The notes under the pieces: generated by a model | The model's input: only the letters and a program-made list of their open reading frames with translations | Told to the model about the DNA's origin: nothing | Database searches by the model: none | Position numbers and translations under genes: made by a program | Source: an uncultured Veillonella sp. | Lineage (GTDB): Bacteria > Bacillota > Negativicutes > Veillonellales > Veillonellaceae | DNA length: 14,483 bases | Assembly (NCBI RefSeq): GCF_937981445.1 | Contig: NZ_CALJON010000060.1 | Coordinates: 1-14,483 of the forward strand | Reading direction: 5' to 3' | In this document: piece by piece, positions 1-6,568 of the stretch | Layout: every line of letters begins with the position of its first letter | Numbering within the stretch: the first letter of the stretch is position 1

Positions 1-314
1 TAAGTCAGTCTTTGATAATAAAATCCTGTAGCATTATATTTTTCTCCACCTGGCTCGTATTAATTGCTACATTTATATTGTCTTGGATTGAGACCTATGA
101 TTTTCTAGATTTAGTATTTGAAGTAACCTCAGCATTTGCTACGGTTGGTTTAACTCGAGGCATAACAGGTGAATTAAGTGACGCCAGCAAAATCGTCCTC
201 ATGATTGTTATGTACACAGGTCGTATTGGTGTACTTACATTGATTGGTGCGTTCTTTGTTCGTCAAAAGAAACCAAGCAGTGTGTACTATCCAGAAGACA
301 ATGTGTTGTTGTAA
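1..314 (+). CDS. ktrB: KtrB/TrkH-type potassium uptake channel subunit, C-terminal fragment (5' cut by window)
   Basis: This is the last part (about 103 codons) of a membrane subunit that conducts K+ (or Na+-coupled K+) through the cytoplasmic membrane. The reading frame is open to the left edge (first whole codon at position 3), so the start lies outside the window. Visible are a hydrophobic helix (LVLIATFILSW), then the pore segment SAFATVGLTRGIT, which matches the fourth selectivity-filter repeat of the Ktr/Trk family with its filter glycine. After it come the conserved helix ending MYTGRIGVLTLIGAFF and the family's typical tail with YYPEDNVLL. The gene is followed after 68 bp by the RCK subunit gene, the usual ktrBA or trkHA pairing, so the two are probably co-transcribed. 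KtrB is favoured over TrkH because of the short tail and the small single-RCK partner; the family call is firm, the subtype less so. Confidence 0.88.
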   Translation, partial: SQSLIIKSCSIIFFSTWLVLIATFILSWIETYDFLDLVFEVTSAFATVGLTRGITGELSDASKIVLMIVMYTGRIGVLTLIGAFFVRQKKPSSVYYPEDNVLL

Positions 315-340
315 TCTATATAGCTATACTGAAGAATAGG

Positions 341-373
341 AAATCAACTATAATAGAAAATCAACTATAATAG
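341..373 (+). repeat. Short tandem duplication (2 x 16 bp, period 17) before ktrA
   Basis: The 16-mer AAATCAACTATAATAG occurs at 341-356 and again at 358-373, separated by one A. Each copy contains TATAAT (349-354 and 366-371). No good -35 box stands 17 bp upstream of either. The second copy runs into the AGGAGG ribosome site of ktrA. It looks like a recent slippage duplication in the ktrB-ktrA spacer. Confidence 0.85.
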
Positions 374-382
374 GAGGATATG

Positions 383-1030
383 ATGAAACGTAAATCAATT
401 GGCATTATTGGATTAGGGCGTTTTGGTGGTACCTTAGCTAAACAAGTGACTGAATTGGGCCATGAAGTGTTTGGCGTTGATAGAGATGAAAAAGTAGTGC
501 AAAAAATGACGCCTTATATTGCCCAATCGGTAGTGGCTGATTTTACTGATGAAGATACGATTGCCGAACTGCATTTAGAGACCTTAGATATGGTGGTCAT
601 TGCCATTGGTGAAGATATGAATGCCAAATTATTAACGGCTATGGTATTAAAGGATTTAAAAGCTCCTTATGTGGTAGCTAAAGCATCAAGCCTTATGGAA
701 AGCAAGCTCTTGAAGAAAGTCGGGGTTGATTTCATAGTGTACCCAGAAATGGATATGGCTGAGCGTGTAGCACAAATGCTTTCGGGCGATCATATTGTGG
801 ATTATTTCCAATTGTCTAAAGATATTGGTATTGTAGAAATTAAGACGCCTCTATTCATGGATGGTAAGTCCTTAATGGAATTAGAACTACGTAAATCTTA
901 CAATGTAAACGTTGTGGCTATTAAACGGGATAATGAAGTCATTGCGCCACCGGACCCAACTGATAAACTAAGAGCTTCTGATATGCTCATTATTATTGGT
1001 CAAAATGAGGAAATTACTAAGCTAGGCTAA
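383..1030 (+). CDS. ktrA: KtrA/TrkA family potassium uptake regulatory (RCK) protein
   Basis: This is a cytoplasmic gating subunit that forms a ring under the KtrB channel and controls K+ flux in response to bound nucleotide. The 215-residue product has an N-terminal Rossmann fold: GIIGLGRFG places the G-x-G-x-x-G motif at residues 10-15, and an acidic residue follows at D33 (GVDRD), as in nucleotide-binding RCK_N domains. A C-terminal TrkA_C domain covers about residues 135-215 (IVEIKTPLFMDGKSL ... DMLIIIGQNEEI). About 215-220 residues is the usual length for single-RCK KtrA proteins; the two-RCK TrkA form is about twice as long. ATG 383 is chosen over the adjacent in-frame ATG 380 because AGGAGG at 372-377 is 5 nt from 383 but only 2 nt from 380. 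It lies just downstream of ktrB and is probably in one operon with it. Confidence 0.93.
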   Translation: MKRKSIGIIGLGRFGGTLAKQVTELGHEVFGVDRDEKVVQKMTPYIAQSVVADFTDEDTIAELHLETLDMVVIAIGEDMNAKLLTAMVLKDLKAPYVVAKASSLMESKLLKKVGVDFIVYPEMDMAERVAQMLSGDHIVDYFQLSKDIGIVEIKTPLFMDGKSLMELELRKSYNVNVVAIKRDNEVIAPPDPTDKLRASDMLIIIGQNEEITKLG

Positions 1031-1071
1031 GGCAATATATAAATAGGCGATAAAATGTTCTAATAGAGAGC

Positions 1072-1096
1072 AAGTTCATCCTGCTATGAGTTTTTT
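1072..1096 (+). terminator. Weak candidate terminator after ktrA
   Basis: AAGTTCAT (1072-1079) can pair with ATGAGTTT (1086-1093), including two G-U pairs, around the 6-nt loop CCTGCT. A run of six T follows or overlaps at 1091-1096. The stem is AT-rich and weak, but it sits about 40 nt after the ktrA stop, where a terminator for the ktrBA transcript would be expected. Confidence 0.35.
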
Positions 1097-1214
1097 AGCT
1101 ACATTAGATGTCTAGCAGAGGGGGACGTTGTGAAACTTGTAAAAAGTACTCCTCTACAAGACATTTCTCACCTACTTATGAGAATTTATCAAGTTTATAT
1201 AAGGGGTAATCTCA

Positions 1215-1243
1215 TTGACAAAGCATTAGGTACTACCTATAAT
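1215..1243 (+). promoter_or_regulatory. Consensus sigma-A type promoter for the C26 hydrolase gene
   Basis: TTGACA (1215-1220), a 17-bp spacer and TATAAT (1238-1243) match the vegetative promoter consensus at all 12 positions. Transcription would begin near 1250, giving a leader of about 85 nt that contains the hairpin at 1282-1318 before the start codon at 1335. Confidence 0.85.
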
Positions 1244-1281
1244 TTAAAATAAGAAAATGATTTTTTAAAATTAAAAATTTA

Positions 1282-1318
1282 GGCTTTCATTCCATAGCAG
1301 GTGGAGGCCCTTTTTTTT
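1282..1318 (+). terminator. Terminator-like hairpin in the C26 hydrolase leader (possible attenuator)
   Basis: GGCTTTCATT (1282-1291) can pair with GGTGGAGGCC (1300-1309) around an 8-nt loop. Four of the ten pairs are G-U wobbles in RNA. Eight T follow at 1311-1318. The structure lies downstream of the promoter at 1215-1243 and ends only a few bases before the AAAGGGGGA ribosome site, so it would stop the gene's own transcript rather than an upstream one. Confidence 0.5.
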
Positions 1319-1334
1319 AAGAAAGGGGGATACT

Positions 1335-2063
1335 ATGATCCCATTAATTGGAGTTTCAGGAAGTCATATGCATGTGGGAACAGGCGATTTTTCAAGGGTT
1401 CCAAGATCTTATGTAAATGAAGATTACTTGCGTTCCGTTCGTGAACAAGGGGGGCTTCCGATTATCATACCCTTTACAGACAATACGGAACATATTAAGG
1501 AGCTTGTCAGTCGCCTTGATGGTTTAGTTCTATCTGGTGGACACGATGTCTATCCTTTACATTATAAAGAAGAGCCTTTGCAAGGACTCAGTGATGTTTG
1601 GCCGGAGCGAGATTTATTTGACTTTGCTTTGCTAGACGCTGCTATAGAAAAAGGAATTCCTGTGTTAGCCATTTGTCGCGGTCATCAAATCGTCAATGTA
1701 TACCGCGGGGGCTCTTTATATCAAGATTTAAAATATGATGAAGCATGCACTATAAAACATTGGCAAGACCAAACTCCAGGACTGCCATTTCACACAGTTG
1801 ATTTTACGGTGGATTCAAAAATTGCTGACAGCATTAAGAAAACAACATGGCTTACGAATTCCCACCATCACCAGACTGTAAAAGAAGTAGGTAAGGGGCT
1901 TAAAGTAATCGGCCGCAGTAAAGATGGCACTGTAGAAGCGATGGAGGCGACAGATTATCCATGGCTTGTAACCTGCCAATTTCACCCAGAAATGATGACG
2001 GAACATTCGCAAGAAGCTCAGCATTTATTTAGAGCCTTTGTAGAAGCAACGCAACATGTGTGA
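1335..2063 (+). CDS. Gamma-glutamyl-gamma-aminobutyrate hydrolase family protein (peptidase C26, class I GATase-like)
   Basis: This is a cytoplasmic hydrolase of the PuuD-like class I glutamine amidotransferase superfamily, expected to cleave gamma-glutamyl amide bonds; the true substrate cannot be read from sequence. The 242-residue product has the oxyanion-strand segment LDGLVLSGGHDVYP (residues 61-74), the nucleophile elbow LAICRGHQIVNVYRGGSLYQDL with Cys114, and the C-terminal FHPE motif with His217 and Glu219, so the Cys-His-Glu triad is complete. Length is normal for the family (about 235-255). ATG 1335 follows AAAGGGGGA (1322-1330) closely. It has its own promoter and no close downstream gene, so it appears monocistronic. 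The next gene is an OPT transporter, which would fit use of peptides or gamma-glutamyl compounds (inference only). Confidence 0.9.
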   Translation: MIPLIGVSGSHMHVGTGDFSRVPRSYVNEDYLRSVREQGGLPIIIPFTDNTEHIKELVSRLDGLVLSGGHDVYPLHYKEEPLQGLSDVWPERDLFDFALLDAAIEKGIPVLAICRGHQIVNVYRGGSLYQDLKYDEACTIKHWQDQTPGLPFHTVDFTVDSKIADSIKKTTWLTNSHHHQTVKEVGKGLKVIGRSKDGTVEAMEATDYPWLVTCQFHPEMMTEHSQEAQHLFRAFVEATQHV

Positions 2064-2123
2064 TGTGTACACAGATATTAAAATATTAATGGCAATAACA
2101 CAGATTGTCTTGTTTTAACTATT

Positions 2124-2186
2124 GATATTAGTGTTATTTAGGATATGTATTTGATTAAATAAAATCAATTAACACTAATTAATATC
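2124..2186. repeat. Nested imperfect inverted repeat
   Basis: GATATTAGTGTTA (2124-2136) is complementary to the segment 2170-2186 (TAACACTAA, a 4-nt interruption, then ATATC). Inside the loop, TTGATT (2151-2156) pairs with AATCAA (2163-2168). No T-run follows, so it is not a standard intrinsic terminator, though it could be a 3'-end structure for the C26 hydrolase transcript. Confidence 0.5.
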
Positions 2187-2294
2187 GCATTATTTATTCG
2201 TACAACTAATTAAAAATAAAGCTTTCAATAAGAGTTCATTGGCAATGGACTAAGGTGCGCTACTAAAGAATTTCGTTTGTTTTGATTTTGAAAA

Positions 2295-2323
2295 ATGACA
2301 AAATAAAATTAAATTTGTATACT
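2295..2323 (+). promoter_or_regulatory. Candidate promoter (distal) for OPT transporter
   Basis: ATGACA (2295-2300), a 17-bp spacer and TATACT (2318-2323) match the vegetative consensus at 5/6 and 5/6 positions. The surrounding DNA is very AT-rich, so chance matches are likely and confidence is moderate. Confidence 0.45.
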
Positions 2324-2340
2324 AGAAGTGAACAATTTTG

Positions 2341-2369
2341 TTTACCAGAGCACATGAATGATTTATAAT
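2341..2369 (+). promoter_or_regulatory. Candidate promoter (proximal) for OPT transporter
   Basis: TTTACC (2341-2346), a 17-bp spacer and a perfect TATAAT (2364-2369). The -35 box matches only 4/6. Start of transcription would be near 2376, about 210 nt before the GTG start of the transporter. Confidence 0.4.
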
Positions 2370-2531
2370 ATAAATATATAGAATGCGTGATTAAAGAAGC
2401 TACATACAGTGAGGTTATGAACGCAAAGTGCAGCGCATGCAATAAAGCAACTATAGGTGGTGAGGATGGCAACAAAAGACTTTGAACATGTTATGAGATA
2501 AAACATAGAGAGCATTTGGGGATGATTTTAG

Positions 2532-2559
2532 GTAATATGCTGATAAATAGGCATATTAC
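2532..2559. promoter_or_regulatory. Perfect 9-bp inverted repeat just before the OPT ribosome site
   Basis: GTAATATGC (2532-2540) and GCATATTAC (2551-2559) are exact complements around a 10-nt spacer. It lies 17 nt before the GAGGAGG ribosome site and has no T-run after it. It could be an RNA hairpin in the leader or a DNA operator; the sequence does not distinguish the two. Confidence 0.55.
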
Positions 2560-2588
2560 GTTCTTAGTTGGTAAACGAGGAGGATATC

Positions 2589-4529
2589 GTGAAAGAACAG
2601 GAACATTCTAATGACATTCATCCTATAATGGATCCGAAGAAAGAGTATGTGGAGATTAACTCTTATGTAATCTTCTGGGGGCTATTTTATGCAGCCTTAT
2701 TCTCTTTAGCTGTTGGTTATCTTTGCTTAAAAATCGGTCAAACAGTTGATGCCTTTGCGCCTGTATCTGTATTAGCCATGGGGATGGCGGCTGTATTTAA
2801 ACGCAAAAATGCCTTTCCAGAAACTGTTCATATCCAAGCTATCGGTAGTGCTGGTACGAACGTATTAGCTGGTGTTATGTTTATTTTACCAGCCCTTTTC
2901 ATCTTAAATATTGACGACGTATCTTTTGTTGAAATGATTATTCCAGTCGTTCTAGGGGGCTTATTAGGGGTACAACTTTGTACCATTTTCCGTTCCTATT
3001 TCTGTGAAGAAATGCATCATGCCTATCCATTCCCTGGTGGACGTGCTGCGGCAGAAGTGTTGAGTAGTAATGAAGGTAGCCGTGCTAAATTGATGATCTT
3101 CAGTGGTCTCTTTGGTATGTTCTATGACTTTGTTCTCAATTCATTAGGTTGGTGGCGTGAAGTTTTCTCCACTACTACATTCCAATGGGGGCAAGCTCTT
3201 CAGGATAAGATGAAAATTCACTTCTCTTTAGATAGTGATATTGCTTTACTTGGTATTGGTTACTTTACGGGGCTACGTTATGCCGCTATTATCGTATCAG
3301 GTTCATTCTTTGCTTGGTATGTATGTATTCCACTAGTATATTACTTAGGTGGAGACTATGTAATGGTTGTTGGCGGCAAGGAAATGCTTCTTGCGGATGC
3401 ACCAGTTCGGCAAGTATTCTCTCAATATGTTCGTCATATTGGTATTGGCATGCTTGCTATGGCAGGAGTAATTGGCTTATTATCCATGTCTAAAGTGGTG
3501 ACTCGCATTATGAGCCGCGCCTTAAAAGACATGTTTAATCGAGATAAGACCACATCTGTGAACTTACTTCGTACACAAATGGACTTACCTATGTCATTTT
3601 TAGGCTTTGGTATTATTTTAACAACTGTATTATTTGCTATTTTCTTCCATATTTGCTATGCACAGTCTATTCTTCAGACTTTAGTGGCTTTCGTAATCGT
3701 ATTGATTTTAGCATTCTTACTTTCCGTAGTAGGTATTAGTTCCATCGCCTTTACTGGTAGTGAACCAGTATCTGGGATGACTATTTTTATGATTCTAATT
3801 GGTGCTGTTGCCCTTACTAGTGTTGGCATGACTGGTAAACTTGGTATTATTGCAATTTTAATGATGGCCGCGTTCTTGGCTACAACTATTGGTGTAGCAG
3901 GGAACTTTATGTCTGAATTAAAAGTAGCTCATCTGCTAGGTGCTACACCTCGTAAGATGCAACAATGGCAATTAGTCGGTGTTGCCATTGCAGCTATTGT
4001 AGCAGTAGGGGTATTAATGTTATTAAACAATGCCTATGGCTTTGTAGGGGAAAATGCCCTTAATGCACCACAGGCTAATGCGATGGCTGCTATTGTTGAA
4101 CCGCTTATGACAGGTGGTAGTGCTCAATGGCCACTTTATATTATGGGTGCTGTTTTTGCCGTTATTCTTTGGATGTGTGGCGTGCCACCATTGGCTTTTG
4201 CCCTTGGCGCATACTTACCAATGGAAATTAATACACCATTATTAGTAGGTGGCTTAGTATCTTATTTAGTTAAAAAATCTAGTGATGATGAAGAAGAACA
4301 AGAAGAACGCGTTACTAAAGGTGGTATTGTAGCATCTGGTTTCGTTGCCGGCGGTGCTATTGGGGCTTTAATTAGTGCCATTCTTCATATTGCTGGGGTA
4401 GACTTATTCTTAACAGAATGGGAAAAAACACCAGGTGCCACATTCCTTGGCATGGTAATTTACTTTGGTTTCGTAATTGCAATGTACAAGATTGCTACTA
4501 ATTTACGATCCAAAAAGAAAAGTGCCTAG
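2589..4529 (+). CDS. OPT-family oligopeptide transporter
   Basis: This is an integral cytoplasmic-membrane transporter of the oligopeptide transporter family, expected to import short peptides or related compounds by ion coupling. The 646-residue product is strongly hydrophobic, with more than a dozen membrane segments. Family landmarks near the N-terminus are GLFYAALFSLAVGYLCLKIG and the stretch NAFPETVHIQAIGSAGTNV (about residues 74-92). A late cytoplasmic loop is very acidic and charged (SSDDEEEQEERVTKGG), and the protein ends in a lysine-rich tail. The start is GTG 2589: GGAGG (2579-2583) lies 5 nt upstream, whereas a longer reading from TTG 2568 would place that ribosome site inside the gene. 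It stands alone, with long flanking spacers and a strong hairpin downstream. Substrate specificity (peptide or metal chelate) is not readable. Confidence 0.9.
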   Translation: MKEQEHSNDIHPIMDPKKEYVEINSYVIFWGLFYAALFSLAVGYLCLKIGQTVDAFAPVSVLAMGMAAVFKRKNAFPETVHIQAIGSAGTNVLAGVMFILPALFILNIDDVSFVEMIIPVVLGGLLGVQLCTIFRSYFCEEMHHAYPFPGGRAAAEVLSSNEGSRAKLMIFSGLFGMFYDFVLNSLGWWREVFSTTTFQWGQALQDKMKIHFSLDSDIALLGIGYFTGLRYAAIIVSGSFFAWYVCIPLVYYLGGDYVMVVGGKEMLLADAPVRQVFSQYVRHIGIGMLAMAGVIGLLSMSKVVTRIMSRALKDMFNRDKTTSVNLLRTQMDLPMSFLGFGIILTTVLFAIFFHICYAQSILQTLVAFVIVLILAFLLSVVGISSIAFTGSEPVSGMTIFMILIGAVALTSVGMTGKLGIIAILMMAAFLATTIGVAGNFMSELKVAHLLGATPRKMQQWQLVGVAIAAIVAVGVLMLLNNAYGFVGENALNAPQANAMAAIVEPLMTGGSAQWPLYIMGAVFAVILWMCGVPPLAFALGAYLPMEINTPLLVGGLVSYLVKKSSDDEEEQEERVTKGGIVASGFVAGGAIGALISAILHIAGVDLFLTEWEKTPGATFLGMVIYFGFVIAMYKIATNLRSKKKSA

Positions 4530-4841
4530 CGCATAAATAAAGGTATAAAGTTGAATGTGTAAAGTGTAAAGCGTAATTTGTGAGGCATATTTTGTAAGGC
4601 AAAGAGCGTGAAGTAAAAAGGTGAGGCTAAAGGTAATACATAAAGCCTATTGTAAAGCACTTACACATGCATAAGAAACCATATTGATTCAAACAAGAGC
4701 TATAGAAATAGCTTGTTATATACATGTCTGCATGATTGGTGGAGATGTAAAAGAACAAGTTATTCTATAGCTCTTTTGACTTTTTGTGGTTTGATTTTTT
4801 GACTAATAAGTAAATATCTGCATTTTAAGATAAATAATCAC
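4530..4841. other. Intergenic region between the OPT gene and the hrcA promoter
   Basis: No gene is seen in these 312 bp. The first 100 or so bases contain loosely repeated short words (GTAAAG, GTGAGG, GTAAGG), which look like low-complexity drift. The main element is the long hairpin at 4695-4777. After it the sequence is T-rich, with TTTTTGAC-like words repeated (about 4774-4802), leading into the promoter of the hrcA operon. Confidence 0.7.
4695..4777 (+). terminator. Long hairpin, probable terminator between OPT and hrcA
   Basis: Arm 4695-4717 and arm 4754-4775 are complementary over about 22 bp, with one extra base and one G-U pair; the core word AAGAGCTATAGAA appears as its complement TTCTATAGCTCTT. 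The loop is 36 nt and can form a smaller hairpin (CATG twice). T-runs follow (4774-4777, then TTTTT from 4781). It would end the OPT transcript before the heat-shock operon promoter. The stem and loop are longer than usual for a plain terminator. Confidence 0.6.
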
Positions 4842-4869
4842 TTGACATTTTGACGGTTTATGATAACAT
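4842..4869 (+). promoter_or_regulatory. Promoter of the hrcA-dnaK heat-shock operon
   Basis: TTGACA (4842-4847), a 16-bp spacer and TAACAT (4864-4869), with an extended -10 TG at 4861-4862. Start of transcription would be near 4876, directly before the CIRCE operator at 4881, the usual arrangement for HrcA-repressed vegetative promoters. Confidence 0.75.
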
Positions 4870-4880
4870 TATACCTGTGA

Positions 4881-4907
4881 TTAGCACTCGACATTAATGA
4901 GTGCTAA
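4881..4907. promoter_or_regulatory. CIRCE operator (HrcA binding site)
   Basis: TTAGCACTC (4881-4889), nine bases, then GAGTGCTAA (4899-4907): an exact match to the CIRCE consensus. HrcA bound here represses the operon and is released when heat or misfolded protein draws off the GroE chaperonin. It lies between the promoter and the hrcA ribosome site, so it is also transcribed into the leader RNA. Confidence 0.98.
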
Positions 4908-4923
4908 CAAACGAGGTGCGATT

Positions 4924-5943
4924 ATGGATGAGAGAAAACAACGCATCTTACACGCTATCATACAAGACTACATAAAGTCAGCTGAACCAGTGGGGTCGCG
5001 CACCTTGGCTAAGAATTATAAGCTCGGTGTAAGTCCCGCTACAGTTCGCAATGAAATGGCTGATTTAGAGGAGCTTGGTTTTTTAGAGCAACCTCATACA
5101 TCAGCTGGGCGAATTCCTTCAGCTAAGGGCTATCGATATTATGTAGATGACATGATGCATTTGAACGGCACACAGCGCGAAGATGCAGAACGAATCAATC
5201 AAATATGGAAAGAAAAGCCAAGTAACTTTGAAGATTTCTTTTTGAATGTGGCCAAGCTAATTTCTCAGATTAGTCATAATATGAGTTTGTTTTTAGCGCC
5301 AGCACATGATTCTTCTACTTTGAAGTTTATTCATGTGTTGCCTATTGGTCATAGTCGAGCTGTTATGGTTGTTGTTACTGATACGGGGGCATTAGATAAT
5401 GAGCCCATGTATTTCAAAGAGCCTATCAGCGATGATGAACTAGCCAGTGTTTCAATAAAGTTTAGTAATGCTTTAAAGGATGTGCGAATTTGTGATATTT
5501 CACTACATACCTTGCAAGCTACTATACAGATTATTGAAGGGCCGCGCGATGTATTGGCTATTTTGGCTAATACTTTGTACCGTGCTATTGCTAAGAGAAA
5601 ATTATTTTACTCCATTGGCACTACAGAGTTATTAGAGCAGCCCGAGTTTAAAGATATTAAAAAAGTACAACCCATTTTATCTATGCTAGAAGAGCAGGAC
5701 CAATTAAATCAATTGATTGGACCAGCTCAATCAGAGGGCATTGATATAAAAATCGGCGATGAAAATAAGTCAGAAACCTTAAAGAATTTGAGTGTAATTC
5801 AAGCAAATTTTGGCAAGGATGATGAACGAATTGGCACATTAGCTATTTTAGGGCCAACGCGTATGGAATATGGCCGAATTATTGGGATTTTATCGTATAT
5901 GCAAGACTTTATAAAAGTATTGAAAGACAAAGAAAACAAATGA
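4924..5943 (+). CDS. hrcA: Heat-inducible transcription repressor HrcA
   Basis: This repressor binds CIRCE and controls the dnaK operon, here including itself. The 339-residue product begins with a winged-helix DNA-binding domain (residues about 1-75: VSPATVRNEMADLEELGFLE and the hallmark HTSAGRIPS at 58-66), followed by the conserved GYRYYVDDMM and a GAF-like regulatory and dimerisation region. Its end is the family signature region with GPTRMEYGRIIGILSYMQ. Length is typical (about 340). ATG 4924 is chosen because GAGGTG (4913-4918) lies 5 nt upstream; the longer frame from ATG 4897 would start inside the CIRCE element. The stop codon overlaps the ribosome site of grpE, so the two are tightly coupled. 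Confidence 0.97.
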   Translation: MDERKQRILHAIIQDYIKSAEPVGSRTLAKNYKLGVSPATVRNEMADLEELGFLEQPHTSAGRIPSAKGYRYYVDDMMHLNGTQREDAERINQIWKEKPSNFEDFFLNVAKLISQISHNMSLFLAPAHDSSTLKFIHVLPIGHSRAVMVVVTDTGALDNEPMYFKEPISDDELASVSIKFSNALKDVRICDISLHTLQATIQIIEGPRDVLAILANTLYRAIAKRKLFYSIGTTELLEQPEFKDIKKVQPILSMLEEQDQLNQLIGPAQSEGIDIKIGDENKSETLKNLSVIQANFGKDDERIGTLAILGPTRMEYGRIIGILSYMQDFIKVLKDKENK

Positions 5944-5956
5944 GGTGATTCGCACA

Positions 5957-6550
5957 ATGGGTACAGAAGAAACAAAACAGCACGAAGATATGGGAACCAC
6001 TGAAGAAACCATGACGAATGAAACGACAGAGGAAACAGTAGAAGCTACTGAAGCCGATCAGGTTGATTTAGCTGACGAAGTAGCCGCTGAATCAGGAGCT
6101 GCTGTAGAAGCGGATATTAAAGCGGCTGTAGCAGAAGTAGAAAGTCGTTACCTTCGCTTGCAGGCAGATTTTGAAAACTTCAAACGCCGTACATTGCAAG
6201 AAAAAGATCAGTTAGCCGGTTTTGTAAAAGGGGATGTAATGAATGATTTATTCCCTGTGCTCGATAATTTTGAGCGCGCTTTACAGGTGCCAGCTACAGA
6301 TGAAACTAAGGCCTTTTTAGAAGGCTTTGCCATGATTCAACAAAACTTACTAGCAAGTTTGCAAAAACATGGCTTAGCTGTGATTGAAGCAGTGGGCAAA
6401 CCATTTGACCCGAATTTCCATCAAGCTGTTATGCGCGTGCCATCTGAAGAATATGAAGACGATACAGTTTGTGAAGTCTTACAAACTGGATATACTGTAG
6501 ATGGTCGCACAGTGCGTCCAGCAATGGTTAAAGTGGTTCATAATGGCTAG
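5957..6550 (+). CDS. grpE: Nucleotide exchange factor GrpE
   Basis: GrpE is the co-chaperone that releases ADP from DnaK and resets its substrate-binding cycle in the cytoplasm. The 197-residue product has a very acidic, Glu/Thr-rich disordered N-terminus (about 1-50), a long coiled-coil segment, DFENFKRRT (71-79), FPVLDNFERAL (99-109) and the C-terminal beta domain with GKPFDPNFHQAV (147-158). ATG 5957 is preferred: AGGTGA (5943-5948) lies 8 nt before it. An in-frame GTG at 5945 would use part of that same ribosome site as its start. The gene begins 13 nt after the hrcA stop and is followed by a 117-bp spacer with a hairpin before dnaK. Confidence 0.97.
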   Translation: MGTEETKQHEDMGTTEETMTNETTEETVEATEADQVDLADEVAAESGAAVEADIKAAVAEVESRYLRLQADFENFKRRTLQEKDQLAGFVKGDVMNDLFPVLDNFERALQVPATDETKAFLEGFAMIQQNLLASLQKHGLAVIEAVGKPFDPNFHQAVMRVPSEEYEDDTVCEVLQTGYTVDGRTVRPAMVKVVHNG

Positions 6551-6568
6551 ATAGTATAATCGTTACAT

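Larger units (their letters stand above)
1031..1334. other. Intergenic region ktrA to C26 hydrolase
   Basis: No credible gene is seen in these 304 bp. The left part (about 1072-1184) is rich in small inverted repeats: a weak terminator-like hairpin (1072-1096), CTGCTA 1081-1086 with TAGCAG 1113-1118, AGAGGGG 1117-1123 with CTCCTCT 1149-1155 (one G-U), CTTGTA 1136-1141 with TACAAG 1155-1160, and TTCTCA 1165-1170 with TGAGAA 1179-1184. Some of these exclude one another. The right part contains a consensus promoter (1215-1243), a terminator-like hairpin (1282-1318) and the ribosome site of the next gene. No T-box motif or recognised riboswitch core was found by eye. Confidence 0.7.
2064..2588. 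other. Long AT-rich intergenic region and leader before the OPT transporter gene
   Basis: No conserved gene is recognised in these 525 bp. The contents are an imperfect nested inverted repeat (2124-2186), two candidate promoters (2295-2323 and 2341-2369), and a short open frame from GTG 2387 or ATG 2417 to the stop at 2483-2485, preceded by GTGAGG. A second tiny frame runs from ATG 2466 to 2501. There is also a perfect 9-bp inverted repeat (2532-2559) and the ribosome site GAGGAGG (2577-2583) of the transporter. The leader from the nearer promoter would be about 210 nt, long enough to hold a regulatory element, but no known riboswitch or T-box was recognised. Confidence 0.65.

Noticed and set aside
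1031..1334. T-box or known riboswitch before the C26 hydrolase
   Set aside because: The GGTGG word at 1300-1304 recalled a T-box, but the full T-box sequence is absent and the word lies in the 3' arm of the terminator; no other known aptamer core was recognised.
2263..2475. 70-codon minus-strand frame in the OPT leader
   Set aside because: No ribosome site or known similarity; its content is what AT-rich DNA gives by chance, and promoters and leader signals read the other way.
4897..4923. ATG 4897 as the hrcA start
   Set aside because: It lies inside the CIRCE element and has no ribosome site; ATG 4924 has GAGGTG at the right distance.
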